A stretch of DNA of 64,000 nucleotides from Micrococcus sp023147585 (GCF_044872765.1 NZ_CP085253.1:1364001-1428000), one strand, 5' to 3'; positions 1 through 8,945 are shown, counted from the stretch's first letter. A program made the numbers and translations. The notes: generated by a model from the letters alone, not told the origin.

Positions 1-294
1 GAGGCCTCCTGCACCCCGCAGACGGAGTACGCCGGCGTCGTCGAGGGCGCGAAGAACCCCGAGGGCGCGCAGGCGTTCATCGACTTCCTCCTCTCCGAGG
101 ACGTGCAGAAGGCGCTGCCGGAGTCCATGTACATGTACCCGATCGACGAGTCCGTGGAGCTGCCCGCCGAGTGGGCCGAGAACGCCCCCCTCGCCGAGGA
201 CCCCATCTCCCCGGATCCGAAGGCCGTGGACGCCGAGCGCGAGGAGCTGCTCAAGGAGTGGACCGCGCTGCACGAGGAGCACGCCGGGAAGTGA
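1..294 (+). CDS. ABC transporter substrate-binding protein, C-terminal part (probably thiamine)
   Basis: The open frame runs in from the left edge, so only the last 97 residues are visible. They contain the usual C-terminal region of an iron/thiamine-type periplasmic-binding protein: a stretch reading GAQAFIDFLLSEDVQKALPE followed by MYMYPI, which resembles the ThiB/TbpA ending (aromatic-Met-Tyr-Pro). The protein would be an exported lipoprotein that captures the ligand and hands it to the permease encoded next. Its TGA overlaps the GTG of the permease gene by 4 nt, so the three genes form one translationally coupled operon. An Fe(3+)-binding protein of the same superfamily is the alternative, because the ligand-binding residues lie outside the window. 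Confidence 0.75.
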   Translation, partial: EASCTPQTEYAGVVEGAKNPEGAQAFIDFLLSEDVQKALPESMYMYPIDESVELPAEWAENAPLAEDPISPDPKAVDAEREELLKEWTALHEEHAGK

Positions 295-2045
295 CCTCTC
301 AGGTCCCCGGCCCGCCCGCGCTCGCCGAGCCCGTCCTCGCGCCCCCGGGTCGCCCCGCGGGCGGACGGCCACGGCGCCGCACGCGGGCCGGCGGGGACGG
401 GATCGGCGCGTGGTGGCTGCTCGCCGCCGTCGTGCCGCTCGCGTTCCTGGCGGTGTTCTTCGCGTGGCCCGTGGCGGCCATGCTGTGGCGCGGCGTGTCC
501 GCGGACGGCGCACTGGACCTCACCGCGTTCGGCGAGGTCCTCGCCCGCGAGCGCACATGGCGGATCCTCGGGCAGACCCTGGGGATGGCGGCGGCCGGCA
601 CGGTGGCCGCCCTCCTGCTCGGGCTGCCGGCCGCACTCGTGCTGCACCGCCGGGCGTTCCCGGGCCGCGCGCTGCTGCGCGCGGTGGTGACGGTCCCGTT
701 CGTGCTGCCCACCGTCGTCGTGGGCGTGGCGTTCCGCGCCGTGCTGGCCCCCGGCGGGCCGCTGGGGTGGACGGGCCTGGACCAGTCCACCGCCGCCGTC
801 GTGCTGGCCCTCGTGTTCTTCAACGTCTCCGTGGTGGTCCGCCAGGTGGGCGCGCTGTGGGCGTCGCTGGACCCGCGGCAGGAGGAGGCCGCGCGCACCC
901 TCGGGGCCTCGCCCTGGCGCGCGTTCCGCACCGTGACCCTCCCGCAGCTGGCGCCCGCCGTGGCCAGCTCGGCCGCACTCGTGTTCCTCTTCTGCTCCTC
1001 GGCGTTCGGGATCGTCCAGACCCTGGGCCGGCCGGGCTACGGCACCCTCGAGTCCGAGATCTGGGTGCAGACCTCGGTGTACCTGGACCTGCGGGTGGCC
1101 GCGGTGTTCTCCACGCTGCAGTTCCTGGTGGTCATGGCCGCCGTCGGGATCTCCGGGGCCACCGCGGCGCGGAGCGTGCGCGCCCTGCGCCTGCGGGACG
1201 CCCCGCTGCGCCGCCTCACCCGCGCGGACGCGCTGCCCGTGGCCGCCACGCTGGCCACCGCGGCGCTCGTGCTGCTGCCGCTGGGCACCCTCGTGCTCCG
1301 CTCCTTCCACTCGAGCCAGGGGTGGGGGCTGCGCAACTACACCCTGCTGGCCACGAGCTCGGGGGCCGGCTTCGCCGGCGGCACCACGCCCCTGGAGGCG
1401 CTGGACCACTCGTGGCGCACCGCCGTGGACGCCACGCTCCTCACCCTGCTCGCCGGCGTGCCGCTCGCGCTCCTGCTCACGCGGCCCGTGCGCTCGGCGC
1501 TCGCCCGGCGGGCCCAGCGCTGGCTCGACGGCGCCGTCCTGCTGCCCCTCGGCGTCTCCGCCGTGACGGTGGGCTTCGGGTTCGTCGTCTCCCTGCGGGC
1601 GCAGGCCCCGGACCTGGCCGCCTCGGGACTGCTCGTGCCGCTCGCGCAGGCGGTGGTGGCGCTGCCCCTCGTGGTGCGCTCGCTCGTGCCCGTGCTGGCC
1701 TCCGTCGACCCGCGGCTGCGGGAGGCCGCCCGCACACTCGGGGCGGGGCCGCTGCGCGTGCTGGCCACGGTGGACGGGCCGTTCCTGGCGCGTGGGCTGG
1801 GGCTGGCGGCGGGGTTCGCGTTCGCGGTGTCCCTCGGTGAGTTCGGGGCCACGAGCTTCCTCGCCAGCCCGGACCGACCCACGCTGCCCGTGCTGATCGT
1901 GCGGCTGCTCGGCCGGCCGGGCGCGGACAACTACGGGATGGCGCTCGCCGCGGCCACGGTACTGGCCGTGCTGAGCGCCGCGATCATGCTGGTGTGCGAG
2001 AGGCTGCGTCCCCGGGGCGCGGCGGGAGCGGGAGGCGCGTGGTGA
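291..2045 (+). CDS. Two-domain ABC transporter permease (ThiP/FutB-like)
   Basis: This 584-residue integral membrane protein is a fused permease with two BPD_transp_1 halves, each containing an EAA-type cytoplasmic loop (EEAARTLGASPWRAF near residue 200 and REAARTLGAGPLRVL near residue 480). About twelve hydrophobic segments are visible. This architecture is typical of thiamine (ThiP) and ferric-iron permeases. The GTG at 291 is chosen because it overlaps the preceding stop as GTGA; the longer frame upstream is only open by chance in GC-rich DNA. The gene overlaps the downstream ATPase gene in the same way. It would form the channel of an importer for thiamine or iron. Confidence 0.85.
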   Translation: MTSQVPGPPALAEPVLAPPGRPAGGRPRRRTRAGGDGIGAWWLLAAVVPLAFLAVFFAWPVAAMLWRGVSADGALDLTAFGEVLARERTWRILGQTLGMAAAGTVAALLLGLPAALVLHRRAFPGRALLRAVVTVPFVLPTVVVGVAFRAVLAPGGPLGWTGLDQSTAAVVLALVFFNVSVVVRQVGALWASLDPRQEEAARTLGASPWRAFRTVTLPQLAPAVASSAALVFLFCSSAFGIVQTLGRPGYGTLESEIWVQTSVYLDLRVAAVFSTLQFLVVMAAVGISGATAARSVRALRLRDAPLRRLTRADALPVAATLATAALVLLPLGTLVLRSFHSSQGWGLRNYTLLATSSGAGFAGGTTPLEALDHSWRTAVDATLLTLLAGVPLALLLTRPVRSALARRAQRWLDGAVLLPLGVSAVTVGFGFVVSLRAQAPDLAASGLLVPLAQAVVALPLVVRSLVPVLASVDPRLREAARTLGAGPLRVLATVDGPFLARGLGLAAGFAFAVSLGEFGATSFLASPDRPTLPVLIVRLLGRPGADNYGMALAAATVLAVLSAAIMLVCERLRPRGAAGAGGAW

Positions 2046-2809
2046 GCACGGCGGAGGGGCGCACGCCCCACCCAGGGAAAGCCAGCGGTGCGGCGGTCTG
2101 CCACGACGGCGGCGGCACGCCAGGCGCGCCCGCCGGGGCGGGGGTGCGCGTGAGCGGCCTGAGCGTGGCCTACCCCGACGGTGCGGTGCCGGTGCGCGGC
2201 GTGGACCTCACGCTCGCGCCCGGCGAGATCGTGGCCCTCGTGGGCGCCTCCGGCTCGGGCAAGTCCACGGTGCTGCGCGGCATCGCGGGCCTGGAGGACG
2301 TGGTGGCCGGGTCCGTGGAGATCGGGGGGCAGGACGTGACCTCCGTGCCCACCCACCGGCGCGGCGTGGGCATGGTGTTCCAGGACGGACAGCTCTTCCC
2401 CCACCGCACCGTGGCCCGCAACGTGGGCTACGGGCTCGAGGCCGCCGGGTGGGACCGGGCGCACCGGCGCACCCGGGTGGCGGAGCTGCTGGCACTCGTC
2501 GGGCTCGCGGAACTGGCGGACCGGCCGGTGCAGAGCCTCTCCGGCGGCCAGGCGCAGCGCGTGGCCCTGGCCCGCTCGCTGGCCCCCTCCCCCCGCGTCC
2601 TCCTGCTGGACGAGCCGCTCTCCGCCCTGGACGCGGACCTGCGCGAACGCCTCGCCGTGCAGATCCGCGAGGTGCTGCGGGCGGCCGGGGTGACCGCCGT
2701 CGTGGTGACCCACGACCTCTCGGAGGCCGCCGTCATGGCCGACCGCACCGTGCGCCTGGGGGTGTCCGGGACCCACGACGACGGGCGCCCCGGCACGGGT
2801 CCGGGGTAG
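2042..2809 (+). CDS. ABC transporter ATP-binding protein (ThiQ/FbpC-like)
   Basis: This 255-residue ATPase powers the importer encoded just upstream. It has the Walker A motif GASGSGKST near residue 65, a Q-loop in VFQDGQLFPH, the signature LSGGQAQRVALARSL, Walker B LLLDEPLSALD and the switch histidine in VVVTHDLSEA. It stops soon after the switch region, so it lacks the C-terminal TOBE extension of the longer iron-transport ATPases, which favours a ThiQ-like role. The GTG at 2042 overlaps the permease stop by 4 nt and gives the most compact start. The first 35 residues are low-complexity and not conserved-looking. Confidence 0.88.
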   Translation: MSTAEGRTPHPGKASGAAVCHDGGGTPGAPAGAGVRVSGLSVAYPDGAVPVRGVDLTLAPGEIVALVGASGSGKSTVLRGIAGLEDVVAGSVEIGGQDVTSVPTHRRGVGMVFQDGQLFPHRTVARNVGYGLEAAGWDRAHRRTRVAELLALVGLAELADRPVQSLSGGQAQRVALARSLAPSPRVLLLDEPLSALDADLRERLAVQIREVLRAAGVTAVVVTHDLSEAAVMADRTVRLGVSGTHDDGRPGTGPG

Positions 2810-2819
2810 CCTCGGGCGC

Positions 2820-3338
2820 ATGACCCCGCCCCCTGCCGCCGCCTCCGCCCGGGGCCGGCTGACCGCCGAGGACGTGGTGGACGCCGCCGTCGGCATCCTG
2901 CAGGACTTCGGCATGGGCGACCTCTCCATGCGCCGTGTGGCCGCCGTGCTCGGCGTGCAGGCCTCCGCCCTGTACTGGCACGTGCCGGACAAGCAGACCC
3001 TGCTCGCCCGGGTCGCGGACCGGATCGTCGCCGAGATCGGTGACACGGTGCGCGCCCGGCGGATCGGCGACGTCGCCGGGCGGGCCGCCGTGGCGGAGCA
3101 GGTGCTGCTGCGCCACCGGGACGGCACGGACGTGGTGCTCTCAGCGCTCGCGCTCGGCCTCGGCGGCGGGGCGCTGCACACGCTCCTGACCGAGGCGGCC
3201 GACTCCCCGGAGGAGGGCGAGCGGGCCCTCGCGCTGCTGCTCGGCACGGTCTCGCTGCGCCAGCAGCGCTCCCAGGCGCAGGCCCTCGGCGTGGTCACGG
3301 GACCGGACTTCCAGGGGCATCGCCGCAACGTCCTCTGA
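2820..3338 (+). CDS. TetR-family transcriptional regulator
   Basis: This 172-residue protein begins 10 nt after the ABC ATPase. Its N-terminal helix-turn-helix reads AAVLGVQASALYWHVPDKQT, the classic TetR recognition-helix region (residues about 35-65). The C-terminal ligand-binding part is short and weakly conserved. The protein is somewhat smaller than the usual 190-220 residues, so some C-terminal decay is possible. Location suggests it may be co-transcribed with the importer genes or control neighbours, but no operator could be assigned with confidence. Confidence 0.8.
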   Translation: MTPPPAAASARGRLTAEDVVDAAVGILQDFGMGDLSMRRVAAVLGVQASALYWHVPDKQTLLARVADRIVAEIGDTVRARRIGDVAGRAAVAEQVLLRHRDGTDVVLSALALGLGGGALHTLLTEAADSPEEGERALALLLGTVSLRQQRSQAQALGVVTGPDFQGHRRNVL

Positions 3339-3449
3339 GGCCCGGAGGGGTGCCGTGCAGGGAAGGTCGACCCCCGGCATTCGGCGGGCTCTGCGACGTC
3401 GATCAGGGGGCTCCGGATCTCCACGGGGCGCGGAATCCCTCCGCCCTGA

Positions 3450-3466
3450 CGGAACGCAACGTTCCG
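3450..3466. promoter_or_regulatory. Palindrome CGGAACG-CAA-CGTTCCG in a gene-free stretch
   Basis: The roughly 310 bases between the TetR gene and the RNase H-domain gene contain no convincing gene. The only clear structure is this perfect 7-bp inverted repeat with a 3-nt centre. It could be an operator for the adjacent TetR protein, for which a 15-17 bp dyad is typical, or a short hairpin. The assignment is by position and symmetry only. Confidence 0.35.
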
Positions 3467-3652
3467 CAGACCTCCCCAGCACCGGATCTGCTCCCTACAG
3501 TGGAGGGTGACAGATGACGAGCTACGCCCTCGGCGTCGGCTCACAGCTCCACCCGACGCGCTCGCCGAGTCCGGCACGAATTCTCGGTGAGACCCCTTCG
3601 ACCCGCCGGATTGCCACTCATGGGAGCCAGGAAGAACCACCCGCGCGAGGCC

Positions 3653-5074
3653 ATGCACCGCCCCGTGCACATCGACGCAGACGCCGCGAGCCCCGCGGCG
3701 CTGCTCGATGTGTCCTGGGCGTTCCACGGCCCCGCGGCCCACCGCGCCGGCACGCCGGTCCGGGACGGGGCCTTCCTGCGGGTGGGCCCGGTCGGCTCGG
3801 GCAGTTCGACCGCGAGGAGGTCGGACCACGCCGGACCGGTCAAGCCGAACACCTCCGCGCATGCCCGCTCCTCCGCGCCGCGGGGCCGACTGCGCCCCCT
3901 CCACCTCGTCCCGGCCAGCCGCCCCCGCCCCCCGCGGCCGGCACCGCCCCGCGTCCGCGTCCGTCAGGACGGGGTGCGCGTCGTGGCCCATCCGCTGGCC
4001 ATGCTCCCCGGCGTCACCCACGGGCCCTCCCTGCGCCTGGACCTGCATCCCGTGCCGGACGGGATCGTGTACGTCATCCGCACCCTGGAGCTGCGCGAGC
4101 TCGGCGACGACGACAAGGGGCCCGTGCAGACCGGAGTGATCACCGCGCCACGGCTCAACCGCTTCTGGGACACCGTGCTGCACGACCTCCCCGCGGGCCG
4201 CCCGGTGATCGTGCGCCTCCGCTCGGATCGGGAGGCCGACCTCCTGACGCTGCTGCGCATGCTCGCCCCCACGGACGTGCCGGTCGTCTCCTACCGCCTG
4301 GACGAATCCCCCGTGGGCTCGCAGCGCTCCAGCTACCTGCTGCCGGACGTGGACGCGGACCGCGTGATGCAGCTCGGGGCGGAGCGGATCGCCTTCGAGG
4401 ACCTGCGCGCCCAGGAGGCCGAGGATTCCGCGGGGCGCCGCTCGGGGCAGGTGTTCCTCTCCCGGCGCCGCGCGGACCGCTTCATCCGGCGCACCCTGCC
4501 GCGCCTGCACCACAGCCTCGCGTTCACGGATCCCGCCGACCTCACGGACGTGTACGTGGACGGGTCCCTGCTGCGCGGCACCCGCACGGGAGGGGCGGCC
4601 GCCGTCGCCCGCGACCGGATGTGGGCCGCCCATCCGCTGCAGGGGGCCACCCTGCCGCTCGAGGTGGAGCTCGAGGGCCTCGTGCTGGGACACCTGATGG
4701 CGGCCTGGGGCGCCCCTCCGGGGGGCGAGGTGACCATCCACTCGGACTCCCGGGCGGCCCTGGCGCTGCTGCGCGAGGCCCACCGCGAGCGCCTGACCCT
4801 GGGCGGCGCGCGCGGCGAGCGCATCCGCCGCTCCCTGCGCCGGCTCCTGGCGGCCGTGGACCTCAGCCAGGCCGCCGGCGTCCACGTGAACACCACGTGG
4901 GTGAAGGGCCACGCCGGCCTCGAGGGCAACGAGTTCGCCGACGCCCTGGCCCGCTCGGCCGCGCGCAACACGGCCGCCGGCGTCTCCGAGGGGGACCTGC
5001 ACCGCCGCCTGGAGCACATCGTGCGGCTGCGCTACGCGATGTACGCGGAGACCTGGAACAGCGACTGCGCCTGA
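3653..5074 (+). CDS. RNase H-domain protein with unassigned N-terminal region
   Basis: The C-terminal 160 residues form an RNase H fold with all four acidic catalytic positions: Asp in VYVDGS, Glu in EVELEGL, Asp in IHSDSRAAL and Asp in GNEFADALA, plus the typical WVKGHAG loop. It should cleave the RNA strand of RNA-DNA hybrids. The N-terminal 310 residues match no family I recognise; they start with a low-complexity stretch and then a folded-looking region (about 105-300). The start is uncertain: GTG 3587, ATG 3620 and ATG 3653 are all in frame, and 3653 was preferred because upstream residues look non-coding. It is not the stand-alone RnhA, which is about 150 residues. Confidence 0.75.
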   Translation: MHRPVHIDADAASPAALLDVSWAFHGPAAHRAGTPVRDGAFLRVGPVGSGSSTARRSDHAGPVKPNTSAHARSSAPRGRLRPLHLVPASRPRPPRPAPPRVRVRQDGVRVVAHPLAMLPGVTHGPSLRLDLHPVPDGIVYVIRTLELRELGDDDKGPVQTGVITAPRLNRFWDTVLHDLPAGRPVIVRLRSDREADLLTLLRMLAPTDVPVVSYRLDESPVGSQRSSYLLPDVDADRVMQLGAERIAFEDLRAQEAEDSAGRRSGQVFLSRRRADRFIRRTLPRLHHSLAFTDPADLTDVYVDGSLLRGTRTGGAAAVARDRMWAAHPLQGATLPLEVELEGLVLGHLMAAWGAPPGGEVTIHSDSRAALALLREAHRERLTLGGARGERIRRSLRRLLAAVDLSQAAGVHVNTTWVKGHAGLEGNEFADALARSAARNTAAGVSEGDLHRRLEHIVRLRYAMYAETWNSDCA

Positions 5075-5119
5075 GCGCGGCGGGCCGTGCCCGCTCAGCG
5101 CAGCACGTAGCCTGGGCGC

Positions 5120-6616
5120 ATGGATCAGATCACCGAGGCCATCGCCGCCTTCAACAACGTCTACTGGTATGTCGTGATGGCGCTGCTGGCCGTGGCAGGC
5201 GTGTGGTTCACCATCCGGACGGTCGGCGTGCAGGTGCGCATGCTCCCGGAGATGCTGCGCTCGGTCACGGCGGGATCCTCCACGGGGCCCGGCGACGACG
5301 GCGTGTCCCCGTTCCGGGCCTTCACCATCTCCGCGGCCTCCCGCGTGGGCACCGGCAACGTGGCGGGCGTGGCCATCGCGATCGTGCTCGGCGGCCCCGG
5401 CGCCGTGTTCTGGATGTGGCTGCTGGCGCTCCTCGGCGGCGCCACCGCGTTCGTCGAGTCCACGCTGGCCCAGCTCTACAAGCAGAAGGGCTCGGAGGGG
5501 TTCTTCGGCGGGCCCGCCTACTACATCCGTGACGGCCTGCGCTCGAAGTGGCTCGCCATGGTGTTCGCCGTGGCGATCACGTTCACCTACGGGTTCGTGT
5601 TCAACGCCGTGCAGTCCAACTCGATCTCCGAGTCCGTGCAGGCCAACTGGGGCCAGTCCATCACCACGGCGTGGATCGTGGGCGTGGGGCTGGCCGTCCT
5701 CACCGGCCTCGTGATCTTCGGCGGCGTGCGCCGCCTCTCCACGGTCACCAACGTGGTGGTCCCCATCATGGCCGTCTTCTACATCATCCTGGCGATCATC
5801 GTGATCATCGTGAACATCACGGAGGTCCCGGCGATGTTCCTGCACATCGTGCGCCACGCGTTCGGCATGGAGCAGGTGGCGGGCGCCGCCGTCGGCATGG
5901 CGATGATCCTGCACGGCGTGCGCCGCGGCATGTTCTCGAACGAGGCGGGCATGGGCTCGGCCCCGAACGCCGCCGCCACCGCGGCGGTCTCCCACCCGGC
6001 GAAGCAGGGCTTCGTGCAGTCCCTCGGCGTCTACTTCGACACCCTGATCGTCTGCACGGCCACCGCGTTCATCATCCTGCTCTCCAACCCGACGTACGGG
6101 GACAAGGACGCGCTCGGCATGGTGGTCACCCAGGGGGCGCTCCAGCAGGCCGTGGGCCAGTGGGCAGGCCCCGCGCTGACCGTCATCATCTTCTTCCTGG
6201 CCTGGTCCTCCGTGCTGGGCAACACCTACTACGGCGAGGCGAACATCCGCTTCCTGGCCGGCCGCCATGCGGGCGGCGCCATCACCGTGTTCCGCTTCCT
6301 CGTGCTGCTGTGCGTGATCGGCGGCGCGCTCGCCAAGGTGGCCCTCGTGTGGGACCTCGCGGACACCTTCGCGGCGATCATGGCCACCATCAACCTCATC
6401 GCGATCCTGCCCCTGGGACACCTGGCCGTGAAGCTCCTCAAGGACTACGAGCGCAAGCTCAAGGCCGGGCAGGACCCGCACTTCCACATCTCGGACCTCC
6501 CCGAGGCCCGCGGCGTGGCACTGTGGGGCGCCGAGGACGGCACGGACGTCGCCGGCCGCGATCAGCTGCGCGGCGCCGGCGGGGACCCGCTCTCCGCAGG
6601 CAGCCACCGCGCCTGA
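5120..6616 (+). CDS. Alanine/glycine:cation symporter (AGCS family)
   Basis: This 498-residue membrane protein takes up alanine or glycine with sodium or protons. It has around eleven transmembrane segments and the family hallmarks: the early SRVGTGNVAGVA stretch, GATAFVESTLAQLYK, the GGPAYYI loop, and the SNEAGMGSAPNAAA region near residue 275. The C-terminal hydrophilic tail (KLLKDYERKLKAGQDPHFHI) is also typical. It is preceded by only a 45-nt gap after the RNase H-domain gene and uses a well-placed ATG. It could feed alanine to the alanine dehydrogenase encoded at 59.2 kb. Confidence 0.93.
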   Translation: MDQITEAIAAFNNVYWYVVMALLAVAGVWFTIRTVGVQVRMLPEMLRSVTAGSSTGPGDDGVSPFRAFTISAASRVGTGNVAGVAIAIVLGGPGAVFWMWLLALLGGATAFVESTLAQLYKQKGSEGFFGGPAYYIRDGLRSKWLAMVFAVAITFTYGFVFNAVQSNSISESVQANWGQSITTAWIVGVGLAVLTGLVIFGGVRRLSTVTNVVVPIMAVFYIILAIIVIIVNITEVPAMFLHIVRHAFGMEQVAGAAVGMAMILHGVRRGMFSNEAGMGSAPNAAATAAVSHPAKQGFVQSLGVYFDTLIVCTATAFIILLSNPTYGDKDALGMVVTQGALQQAVGQWAGPALTVIIFFLAWSSVLGNTYYGEANIRFLAGRHAGGAITVFRFLVLLCVIGGALAKVALVWDLADTFAAIMATINLIAILPLGHLAVKLLKDYERKLKAGQDPHFHISDLPEARGVALWGAEDGTDVAGRDQLRGAGGDPLSAGSHRA

Positions 6617-6726
6617 ACCGGCACGCCCGCGAGCACTGGACGCGTCCGGGGGGCGTCGGCCTAGGTTGGGCTCAACAGATCGGCCGCGCTCCCGTGGCCG
6701 GCACGACGTCCCAGGAGGACATCACC

Positions 6727-7059
6727 ATGGGCATCCTCTCCAGCCTCACCGGTTCGCTCGGCGGCACGCAGCAGCGTGGCCGCGGCCGCTCCACCCCTTC
6801 GTCCTTCGGCCGCCCCGGCCTGGGCCAGTCCGGTGTCGGCCGCACCAACGGCCGGTCGGGTGCGTCCCACGGCATGCTCGCGGCGCTGGGCGGCCTGGCC
6901 CTGAGCCAGCTGGCGCGCCGCGCCGGCGGCGCGGCCGGTCGCCGCGGCTACGCCCCCACGACGCGTCGGGGCACCCCGCGCGGCGGCGGCCTGCTGGGCT
7001 CGCTGCTCGGCGGCACCACCGGTCGACGCACCACGCGCCGTGGCCCGCTGGGCTTCTGA
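6727..7059 (+). CDS. Small Gly/Arg-rich protein, unknown function
   Basis: This is a 110-residue, strongly basic, glycine/arginine/serine-rich protein. A clear ribosome-binding site (AGGAGGAC, ending at 6720) lies 6 nt upstream of the ATG, which supports translation. The middle (SHGMLAALGGLALSQLARRA, residues about 48-67) is the only region with helix-forming and hydrophobic character. The rest is low complexity with repeated TTRR and GLLGSLLGG motifs. It lies between the AGCS symporter and a strong terminator and seems to be a single-gene unit. No family was recognised. A nucleic-acid-binding or envelope-associated role is possible but not shown. Confidence 0.6.
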   Translation: MGILSSLTGSLGGTQQRGRGRSTPSSFGRPGLGQSGVGRTNGRSGASHGMLAALGGLALSQLARRAGGAAGRRGYAPTTRRGTPRGGGLLGSLLGGTTGRRTTRRGPLGF

Positions 7060-7074
7060 GCGGTTCCTCCCACC

Positions 7075-7128
7075 GCACGCAGGAAGGGGCGGTCACCTCG
7101 GACGAGGTGACCGCCCCTTCCTGCGTGC
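7075..7128. terminator. Perfect 26-bp hairpin between convergent genes
   Basis: An exact inverted repeat of 26 bp (7075-7100 against 7103-7128) with a 2-nt centre lies 15 nt after the small Gly/Arg-rich gene and 60 nt after the end of the convergent APC permease gene. It has no U-run, as is common in GC-rich actinobacteria, and probably terminates transcription from both sides. Confidence 0.8.
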
Positions 7129-7188
7129 GGGGTCCGGACGGGTCGGGCCACCCAGGCCCTCGGCGGGTTGGGCGTCCCCGGGCCTGTC

Positions 7189-8532
7189 TCAGGCGTTCCG
7201 GCGCCGGTGGTTCGCCATGGCGAACACCGCGAGGAGAGCCGCCACGACGAGGAACGGGATGCCGCCGATCCAGACCTCGGGCTCCACCTGCGTGGCGAGC
7301 AGCAGGCAGGAGGCGACGCCGAGGACCGGCAGGAACGCCGGCACGCGGTAGTGGCGGTGCGCCACGGGGTCCTTGCGCAGCACCAGCACGGCCACGTTCA
7401 CGGCCACGAACACCACGAGCAGCAGGAGCACCATGATGCCCGCGAGCAGCTCGAGGGTGCCCGTGAGAGCGAGCACCAGCGAGATCGCGGTGGTCACGAT
7501 GACCGCCACCCACGGGGTCTGCCGGCCCGGGAGGACCTTGCCGAGGAAGGAGGGCAGCAGGCCGTCGCGGGCCATGCCGTAGGTGAGGCGGGAGCTCATG
7601 ATGCCCGTGAGCAGCGCACCGTTGGCCACGGCCACGAGCGCGATCACGCTGAACACCACGGGCGGGACGATCCCCGCCGCCTGCACCACCTGCAGGAGCG
7701 GGGCCGAGGAGGAGGCGAGCTCCGCCGTCGGGACGGCGGCGGAGGCCACGACGCCGACGGCCGCGTAGAGCAGGCCCGCCACCGTGAGCGCGCCGAAGAG
7801 GGCGCGGGGGTAGGAGCGCGCGGGGTCACGGGTCTCCTCGGCCACGTTCACGCTGGTCTCGAAGCCGGCGTAGGAGTAGAAGGCGAGCACGGTGCCGGCC
7901 AGGACGGCCGCGAACGGGCCGTTCTCCGGGGTGCCGAGCTGCGTGAGTCGGGAGAGGTCCCCGCCGCCGCGGGCGAGCAGGATGGCGCCCAGGACCACCA
8001 CGAGCACCAGGCCGCCGACCTCGACGACGGTGGCCACGCGGTTCACGCCGAGCGACTCGGCGATGCCGCGGATGTTCAGGGCAGCCAGCAGCGCGAGGAA
8101 CACGACGACGACGATCGCCGTCGGCCAGTTCACGAACGCGCCGAGATAGTCGCCGGCGAAGCCGAGGGCGAGCGCGCCCACCGAGACGATGCCGGCCGCG
8201 AGCATGCAGAAGCCCACGAGGAACCCGACGAACGGGCCGAACGCGCGGGTGGCGTAGTGCGAGGAGCCGCCGGCGCGTGGGTACTTCGTGGCCAGCTCGG
8301 CGTAGGAGCCGGCCGTGAGCAGCGCGAGGAGGAGGGCGGCCACGAGCGGCACCCAGACGGCGCCGCCGGAGAGCTTGGCCACGGAGCCGGCGAGGACGTA
8401 GACGCCCGCGCCGAGGACGTCGCCCAGGATGAACAGGAAGAGGCTCCACGTGCCGACCTTGCGGGCGAGTGGGCTGCTGATGGCGGGGTCGACGTCGGCG
8501 GAGTGAGCGCCGGCGGAGTGCGAAGAGGTCAC
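7189..8532 (-). CDS. APC-superfamily amino-acid permease
   Basis: This cytoplasmic-membrane transporter of about 447 residues has roughly twelve hydrophobic helices. The N-terminal LGDVLGAGVYVLAGSVAKLS matches the substrate-binding helix 1 of APC permeases (GAG motif), and the SYAELATKYPRAGGSSHYA loop after helix 2 and VNVAEETRDPARSYP are also diagnostic. It should exchange or import amino acids. The GTG at 8532 was chosen because the 36 codons upstream (to GTG 8640) are proline-rich and not membrane-like; no strong ribosome-binding site separates the two. The gene ends facing the shared 26-bp terminator. Confidence 0.85.
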   Translation of the reverse strand: MTSSHSAGAHSADVDPAISSPLARKVGTWSLFLFILGDVLGAGVYVLAGSVAKLSGGAVWVPLVAALLLALLTAGSYAELATKYPRAGGSSHYATRAFGPFVGFLVGFCMLAAGIVSVGALALGFAGDYLGAFVNWPTAIVVVVFLALLAALNIRGIAESLGVNRVATVVEVGGLVLVVVLGAILLARGGGDLSRLTQLGTPENGPFAAVLAGTVLAFYSYAGFETSVNVAEETRDPARSYPRALFGALTVAGLLYAAVGVVASAAVPTAELASSSAPLLQVVQAAGIVPPVVFSVIALVAVANGALLTGIMSSRLTYGMARDGLLPSFLGKVLPGRQTPWVAVIVTTAISLVLALTGTLELLAGIMVLLLLVVFVAVNVAVLVLRKDPVAHRHYRVPAFLPVLGVASCLLLATQVEPEVWIGGIPFLVVAALLAVFAMANHRRRNA

Positions 8533-8708
8533 GGCTCTGCTCTCGTACGGAGGGGGACGCGGGGGTGCCGGCTCACGGTAAGCGGTGGGGAGGGTGTCTG
8601 CCAAGGTCAGAGGGGCGGGACGCGGGATCAGGCGGATCACCCTTGATTGTTGGATTTCCTAGCATTAGCGTGACGCCCACCACAGGCCGCCCAGAGATCG
8701 GACTCCTC

Positions 8709-8903
8709 ATGACTGAGGCCCACATCGTCGACGCCGTCCGCACCCCGGTGGGCCGCCAGGACCTCGACTCGGCCGCGGACGCCGAGGTGCTCCTCGACGG
8801 CGTCGACCAGCCGGGGCCGCGGGCCATGCACACCGCGCGCAACGCCTGGCGTGCCGCAGGGCTGTCCGAGGACGTCCCGGGGACGACGGTCGAACGGCTC
8901 TGA
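8709..8903 (+). pseudogene. Thiolase (acetyl-CoA acyltransferase) remnant
   Basis: The 64-codon frame begins exactly like a thiolase (MTEAHIVDAVRTPVGR). It then jumps across an internal deletion to a second thiolase segment (GVDQPGPRAM, then AGLSEDVPGTTVERL) and stops where intact enzymes continue with DRQCGSSQQ. The active-site cysteine and the whole C-terminal half are missing, so it cannot be catalytic. Its position, 42 nt before an acyl-CoA synthetase gene and upstream of dehydrogenase and hydratase genes, shows that the fatty-acid operon once began with an intact thiolase. Confidence 0.75.
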
Positions 8904-8945
8904 GCCCCCTCCCTGCCCCTTCCGCTCCACCCCCTGGAGGACACC

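Noticed and set aside
1931..6607. Open frame of 1558 codons on the minus strand
   Set aside because: It lies antisense to the permease, ATPase, TetR, RNase H-domain and AGCS genes and has low-complexity His/Arg/Gly-rich composition typical of shadow frames in GC-rich DNA.
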